Shown here one piece after another: positions 59,635 to 64,000 of a stretch of DNA of 64,000 nt. The stretch comes from Anaerolineales bacterium UBA6055 (GTDB taxonomy: Bacteria > Chloroflexota > Anaerolineae > Aggregatilineales > Phototrophicaceae). Location: assembly GCA_002428985.1 (NCBI GenBank), contig DIYL01000056.1, positions 54,352 to 118,351 of the forward strand. The letters are read 5' to 3'. The position numbers and the translations under genes were made by a program. Below the pieces are notes generated by a model. That model was not told the origin of the DNA. It was given only the letters and a program-made list of their open reading frames with translations, and made no database searches. Positions within the stretch are counted from its first letter, which is position 1; each line of letters opens with the position of its first letter.

Positions 59635-61692
59635 ATGATGACACACTGGCTACTCATACCGCTGTTGATTACAAGCGGAATTGCAACGTTTGATTATCAC
59701 GCCAACCCGACAGATTGGTATGACCTCGCACTATTTTTTGTGCCTATCACCCTTGCATTGACAATTCTCATCTGGCGCAAACAAGCGACACCAGAAATCC
59801 CAAGTCAATCCGTCCAATGGAAACCATTCAGACCTTGGCAGATTGGCTTATGTGCTTTTGGTCTCCTCTGCTTTGCGATATTGTCCCAAGCACAAGGGAA
59901 TATCCCCGGATTTCTGCCGTTCATGTTCGGAGCACATCATGCTCACCAATTTGCGTTGTTTATCATCGGGATTACCGCAATCACATGGGGCATGACGGGC
60001 GGTTTTACGCTAACAGACATCAAAACGAGCCTGTATCAACTCACGAACGATCGGGCGTGGCGATGGGTTTTGTCATTTATGCTAATCGGATTATGTGTGC
60101 GGATTATCTGGTTGGAGACTGCCGTGCATTATTATACCGACGAGACAAATTTTGCCTCGGCTGTTACCCGTTTACGCGATGACCCCAAAACACAAATCAT
60201 GCTCAATATCGGACCTGTGGCGAACTTCACATGGGTCTATTCGTATGGGCAGTTTTACTACACCGAAATTTTCGGCGCGACACTCGCCAACCTGCGTGCA
60301 TTGAGCGTATTCATCGGTGTGCTGACCATCCCTGTAATCTATCTCCTCAGCAAATGGGCGTTTGGTGTGCGGATTGGATTATTGGCATCATTTTTGCTCG
60401 CATTTGATCTCCCGCACATCCATTATAGCCGATTAGCACTTAATAATATCGTCGACCCGCTGATTGGCGTGCTGGCGATTGCGTTATTATGGCGTGGATT
60501 ACAAACGGGATCACGACGACTGTTTGCATTGGGTGGTGTTTGCCTCGGGTTGACAGGGTACTTCTACGAGGGTGGACGATTACTATATCCGGCATTAATC
60601 ATCGGCTGGATCATCCTCTATACCTTGTTTAAAAATGGAAATGTACACAAACGCGGGATCGCCGTATTTATCGCATCGGCTGTCCTGATTACATCCGGAT
60701 TTTATATTTCATTGAGCGTCTACGGCTTCGATAATGTCGCGCCTCGGCTCTTACAGCAACGTGTGCAAGAAGACTTTTGGGCGGAATTTTTCACATCCGA
60801 TCAACCTTTACAACAGTTATCACGTTATTTTGATGAACGCCTCAACCCGCCATTCTTGCATATCGTCAGCCAACAAGACGGCAGCACCTTTTATTACCCG
60901 CGCGGGGTCAGTTTGATACTGGCGCATTTGTTGCCGTTTTTCTTGATCGGCATCGGACGCGCGCTCTATCATTGGCGAGGCTTGGGCTGGATTTTCCCGC
61001 TGTGGATGATCTTGACTGTCCTCGGCAATTCGCTGATTGAACGCAATGATTGGACGGCGCGATTTGTGGTTGTATTTCCGGCACTAGTGATGCTGACCGC
61101 CCTCGGATTAGACACAGTCTATCAAGTGATCCGGACGAGGTGGCTTGCATCCGACCGAGCGCGTCGCTTATTTGCGATTGGGTGTTCAACCCTGCTGGTT
61201 TGCATGGTGACTGTCCATATCCTATTTTATTTCGGCGTGCTCATGCCCGATTATAACGTGACGATTCGCCTTGAAATTGACGACCAAGATGCGGGGTATC
61301 GCGCCCAATTTTTAGACCCTGAAACCGATGTCTATATTTTCTCCGTCGATAATCGCTATCATCTTGATGTTGAGGTGATGCAAGCTTATGAACGGCATCA
61401 AATCCCCGTCACCATTATCCCGATCGACACATTTGATTTTAGGTCGCTTGATCCCAACCCCGATGCACCGCAGGCATTTTTTATCGTGCCCAACGCCGAT
61501 GACATCCGTGATCATTTACTCGGATTATATGGTAACCGCCTGCAAGGTCCGTTCTGGTCACCTGCTGCTAATGCCGACGATACACTCACGAACCTACATC
61601 GCATCTATGGTGATCGCCTACAAGGTCCGTTCTGGTCGCCGTATCCCACCGTACCGCGACAACTCCAATACGCCCTCTATCGGGTTGAGTGA
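59635..61692 (+). CDS. GT39-like membrane glycosyltransferase
   Basis: The 685-residue protein has about 11-12 membrane helices and the layout of ArnT/PMT-type (GT39) enzymes, which use lipid-linked sugars outside the membrane. WLETAVHYYTDETNFASAV fits the acidic first loop (DE motif), and HIHYSRLALNN is typical of this group. The C-terminal soluble region contains a 26-residue tandem repeat with YG-x-RLQGPFWSP. No ribosome binding site is evident because a terminator lies directly upstream; ATG codons at 59635 and 59638 compete. Confidence 0.82.
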   Translation: MMTHWLLIPLLITSGIATFDYHANPTDWYDLALFFVPITLALTILIWRKQATPEIPSQSVQWKPFRPWQIGLCAFGLLCFAILSQAQGNIPGFLPFMFGAHHAHQFALFIIGITAITWGMTGGFTLTDIKTSLYQLTNDRAWRWVLSFMLIGLCVRIIWLETAVHYYTDETNFASAVTRLRDDPKTQIMLNIGPVANFTWVYSYGQFYYTEIFGATLANLRALSVFIGVLTIPVIYLLSKWAFGVRIGLLASFLLAFDLPHIHYSRLALNNIVDPLIGVLAIALLWRGLQTGSRRLFALGGVCLGLTGYFYEGGRLLYPALIIGWIILYTLFKNGNVHKRGIAVFIASAVLITSGFYISLSVYGFDNVAPRLLQQRVQEDFWAEFFTSDQPLQQLSRYFDERLNPPFLHIVSQQDGSTFYYPRGVSLILAHLLPFFLIGIGRALYHWRGLGWIFPLWMILTVLGNSLIERNDWTARFVVVFPALVMLTALGLDTVYQVIRTRWLASDRARRLFAIGCSTLLVCMVTVHILFYFGVLMPDYNVTIRLEIDDQDAGYRAQFLDPETDVYIFSVDNRYHLDVEVMQAYERHQIPVTIIPIDTFDFRSLDPNPDAPQAFFIVPNADDIRDHLLGLYGNRLQGPFWSPAANADDTLTNLHRIYGDRLQGPFWSPYPTVPRQLQYALYRVE
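61528..61639 (+). repeat. 26-codon tandem duplication inside GT39-like gene
   Basis: TATGGT and CAAGGTCCGTTCTGGTC recur exactly 78 bp apart (61528/61606 and 61543/61621). The protein reads YGNRLQGPFWSP and then YGDRLQGPFWSP. The flanking NADD segments also repeat. Confidence 0.75.
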
Positions 61693-61709
61693 AGTTGTTG
61701 GTTTAATAA

Positions 61710-62507
61710 CTAGATTTTCTGCAAAAATGCGTCCAATATCTTATTAAATTTTTCGGGCTGATCAAGGTTTGCCATATGTCCCGCTGCGTTGAGTTGAATA
61801 ACCTCGGCAGTTGGATGACGTGATAGCGATTCTAGTGTACTGGCTAGCACTTGATTAATTTCGCTGTCGAACTCAGATTGGATTAGTAAAATTGGATGAT
61901 TGGGATGATCAGTAATGGTTTGTAGATAGCTGTAATTTAATAGATTTTTCCGTGTATAGACGATCGTAGACTTGGGTGTATCCGCAATCATCTGCCCAAC
62001 ATACGCTGCGACTTCTTTTTGCTTCGACACAGTTTGCTTTGCCAGAAACCCTTCCATTTTAGGACCTAAGAGTTGATCGAGCAAGACAACTAAATTGCCC
62101 AGAAACCCAGAGTTTAGTTCTGCAGTTGTGCCAAATGTCGTTAACGATGCGACCCGCTCTGGTGCGTGTTTAAGTAACGCATACCCGACAACCCCACCCG
62201 TCGAATGACCGACAATATGTGCTTTTTCGATATTGAGATGACCCAACACATGGATAACATCCTGAACTATTATCTCTAGACTAAAGTCATCAGCAGTGGG
62301 TGTTGGCGGGGCAGTGGATTGACCGTGACCGCGTAACGATAGGGCAACTATGTGATAGTGTGGACTAAAATAATCAACTTGCGTCGTAAAGCAGTCCAAC
62401 GTCATCGCCAAGCCATGTAGAAAAAGAATCGTCGGATGCTCAGGATCACCAGCAGTAACACAGTCAATTTGAATTGTCGGATTGGTTTTGATCAGATGAT
62501 GGTGCAC
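61710..62507 (-). CDS. alpha/beta hydrolase
   Basis: The 265-residue protein has a canonical alpha/beta hydrolase fold: ILFLHGLAMTLDCF (oxyanion HG), LSLRGHGQSTAPP, the nucleophile elbow in IVGHSTGGVVG, Asp in IQSEFDSEIN and His in AAGHMANLDQPE. A lid region (about 130-190) is rich in Leu. The substrate is unknown. The start is a GTG with AAGGGGA upstream. It is convergent with the GT39-like gene, 17 bp apart. Confidence 0.88.
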   Translation of the reverse strand: MHHHLIKTNPTIQIDCVTAGDPEHPTILFLHGLAMTLDCFTTQVDYFSPHYHIVALSLRGHGQSTAPPTPTADDFSLEIIVQDVIHVLGHLNIEKAHIVGHSTGGVVGYALLKHAPERVASLTTFGTTAELNSGFLGNLVVLLDQLLGPKMEGFLAKQTVSKQKEVAAYVGQMIADTPKSTIVYTRKNLLNYSYLQTITDHPNHPILLIQSEFDSEINQVLASTLESLSRHPTAEVIQLNAAGHMANLDQPEKFNKILDAFLQKI

Positions 62508-62633
62508 AATCAGTCCCCTTGGTGTACATCGATAGTATGTGCATCTATCTATACGTCATTAACCATCGATCCGTTTTATCGTCACCGTACCCAAACGTCC
62601 AGTGGCACACTCTATCTTGTGGACTGAACACGA

Positions 62634-64000
62634 TTATGTGTCATCATCACCCCGCAAAATCCGCATCAACGCCGCATTTGGTCGTAAGAAATGTACCTGC
62701 CCTGAACGACCACCAGAGACGATGCACTCAAAATTTGGCGCAATAGCAACTGTATATTGTGAAGAATCAGCATAGAAGGTCGTGATCAACTCACCTGTCT
62801 GCCAGTTCCATACCTTCAGCGTATGGTCAGATGAACCACTGACCGCAACCTCCCCCAACAACGACACACTATTTATGTGACCTGTATGCCCCTCCAACGT
62901 GCGCAGCAACTCGCCCGTCTGCCAGTTCCAGACCTTGATGGTGTTGTCAGATGAGGCACTGACGGCAAAGTTGCCCGCCAGCGGCACGCTGTTGACATAG
63001 GATGTATGCCCCTCGAGGGTTCGTATCAACTCGCCGGTTTTCCATTTCCAGACCTTGATGGTGTTGTCATATGAGCCACTGACGGCAAACTCGCCTGACA
63101 GTGATACTGAATTAACATGGGATAGATGCCCCTTGAGTGTGCGCAACAGCTCACCCGTTTGCCAATTCCATACCTTCAATGTATTATCAGAGTGCGTACT
63201 GACAATAAATTCATCCAACAGCGACACCGAATATATATAAGATAAATGCCCGTCGAGTGTCCATATCAACTCACCCGTCTGCCAATTCCATACCTTCAGT
63301 GTGTTTTCTCCTGAGGTACTGACAGCAAACTCGCCTGATAACGATACTGAACGAACACTGAATAGATGTCCCTCTATTGTGTGGATAAGCTTACCACTTC
63401 GCCAGTTCCACACCTTCAGTGTTTCATCAGAGGATGCACTGACAGCAAACTCGTCTGTCAACGAGACGCTATTTATGGGATGTGTATGCCCCTTCAGCGT
63501 TCGTAACAATTCACCTGTAGCCCAGTTCCAAATCTTTAAAGTCCCGTCATCTGATGCACTGACGGCAAACTCGTCTGCCATTGATATAAAGTTAACGTAG
63601 CCCGTATGCCCCTTCAGTGTATGTTTCTCTCCTGACCTATATATATTGCTCTCACCTTTTCGCCAGTTCCAAATCTTTAAAGTCCCGTCATCTGATGCAC
63701 TGACGGCAAACTCATCTGTCAACGAGACTGAGTTAATGTAACTTGTGTGTCCCTCAAGTGTGTATAAGAATTCGCCCGTAGTCCAGTTCCATACCTTCAA
63801 TGTGCTATCCCCTGATGCACTGACAGCAAACTTGTCCCTCAATAATACCGATTTAACGTAGCTTCTATGTCCCTTGAGCGTGTGTAAGAGTTCGCCCGTA
63901 GTCCAGTTCCATACCTTCAATGTGCTATCCCCTGATGCACTGACGGCAAAGTCGCCTAACAGTGATACATACGAAATAGTATCTGTATGCCCCACCAGTG
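62634..64000 (-). CDS. WD40 repeat protein, partial (runs off right edge)
   Basis: At least 455 codons are visible, in about ten WD40 units of the form LKGH...V.SVSL...FAVSASGDSTLKVWNWxTGELL. The blades are unusually alike, with KVWNWQTGELLRTL nearly invariant. One unit carries seven extra residues (ESNIYRSGEKH). The true start lies beyond the window: a candidate GTG at 63995 is preceded by in-frame codons that continue a blade. Such arrays often form the C-terminus of larger sensors with TIR, kinase or NTPase domains, so the missing N-terminus is of interest. Confidence 0.9.
   Translation of the reverse strand, partial: LVGHTDTISYVSLLGDFAVSASGDSTLKVWNWTTGELLHTLKGHRSYVKSVLLRDKFAVSASGDSTLKVWNWTTGEFLYTLEGHTSYINSVSLTDEFAVSASDDGTLKIWNWRKGESNIYRSGEKHTLKGHTGYVNFISMADEFAVSASDDGTLKIWNWATGELLRTLKGHTHPINSVSLTDEFAVSASSDETLKVWNWRSGKLIHTIEGHLFSVRSVSLSGEFAVSTSGENTLKVWNWQTGELIWTLDGHLSYIYSVSLLDEFIVSTHSDNTLKVWNWQTGELLRTLKGHLSHVNSVSLSGEFAVSGSYDNTIKVWKWKTGELIRTLEGHTSYVNSVPLAGNFAVSASSDNTIKVWNWQTGELLRTLEGHTGHINSVSLLGEVAVSGSSDHTLKVWNWQTGELITTFYADSSQYTVAIAPNFECIVSGGRSGQVHFLRPNAALMRILRGDDDT

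Noticed and set aside
62634..64000. CRISPR-like regular repeats
   Set aside because: The repeats are in frame within a WD40 gene and the intervening sequence is coding, not spacer-like.

Overview
The window looks like a piece of a moderately AT-rich bacterial chromosome, most likely from Chloroflexota (Anaerolineae-like). This is an inference from gene content: many WD40, NHL, TIR, leucine-rich-repeat and HEAT proteins, Ser/Thr protein kinases, arrestin-fold proteins, and exported proteins whose signal peptides end in an A-Q-(D/E) site without a lipobox cysteine. No rRNA, tRNA, CRISPR array, transposase or integrase gene was recognised.

Layout. 1-7.5 kb: a DUF559 nuclease-like gene, a frameshifted TIR-LRR gene, a BMP-type solute-binding protein and several AT-rich genes of unknown function. 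7.5-15.5 kb: thioredoxin, mannonate dehydratase, O-acetylhomoserine sulfhydrylase, two single-domain response regulators, an ArsR-DUF2087 regulator with palindromic sites upstream, and small membrane or DUF proteins. 15.5-17.9 kb: a 666-residue protein with an eCIS-cargo-like N-terminal tag and a LanM/kinase-like motif, next to two long intergenic hairpins. 18-31 kb: TrhO, asparagine synthetase, an M20 amidohydrolase, a four-gene arrestin-fold operon, two related membrane proteins, an FAH-family enzyme and an MFS transporter. 31-39 kb: a cytosolic HtrA-like protease, a CoA-binding protein, DUF2087, a Tat-exported cyclase, guanine deaminase, a zinc alcohol dehydrogenase, a regulator and an acetyltransferase.

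39.3-46 kb is the most striking part. The succinate dehydrogenase genes sdhA-sdhB lie between two conflict-type genes. Downstream of sdhB, a 2-kb segment with one kinase-like gene is flanked by an exact 57-bp direct repeat of the sdhB 3' end, and the terminator that probably belonged to sdhB lies beyond the far copy. This is the structure left by insertion into the 3' end of a gene. Upstream of sdhA, a divergent TIR-HEAT gene shares an intergenic region that carries 11-bp TGTCA iterons resembling a Pho box.

46-64 kb: an F420/PPOX-type protein, a GT2 glycosyltransferase with a small membrane partner, an SDR enzyme, a PAS histidine kinase broken by a frameshift in its H-box, fructose-1,6-bisphosphatase, a thioredoxin-NHL protein, a Ser/Thr kinase fused to a sugar-binding ectodomain, a TIR-TM-WD40 protein, a GT39-type membrane glycosyltransferase, an alpha/beta hydrolase and the end of a highly repetitive WD40 gene that runs off the window. 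Metabolic housekeeping genes are thus interspersed with signalling and conflict modules. A family of short palindromes with a TGTAGGG core recurs between genes.
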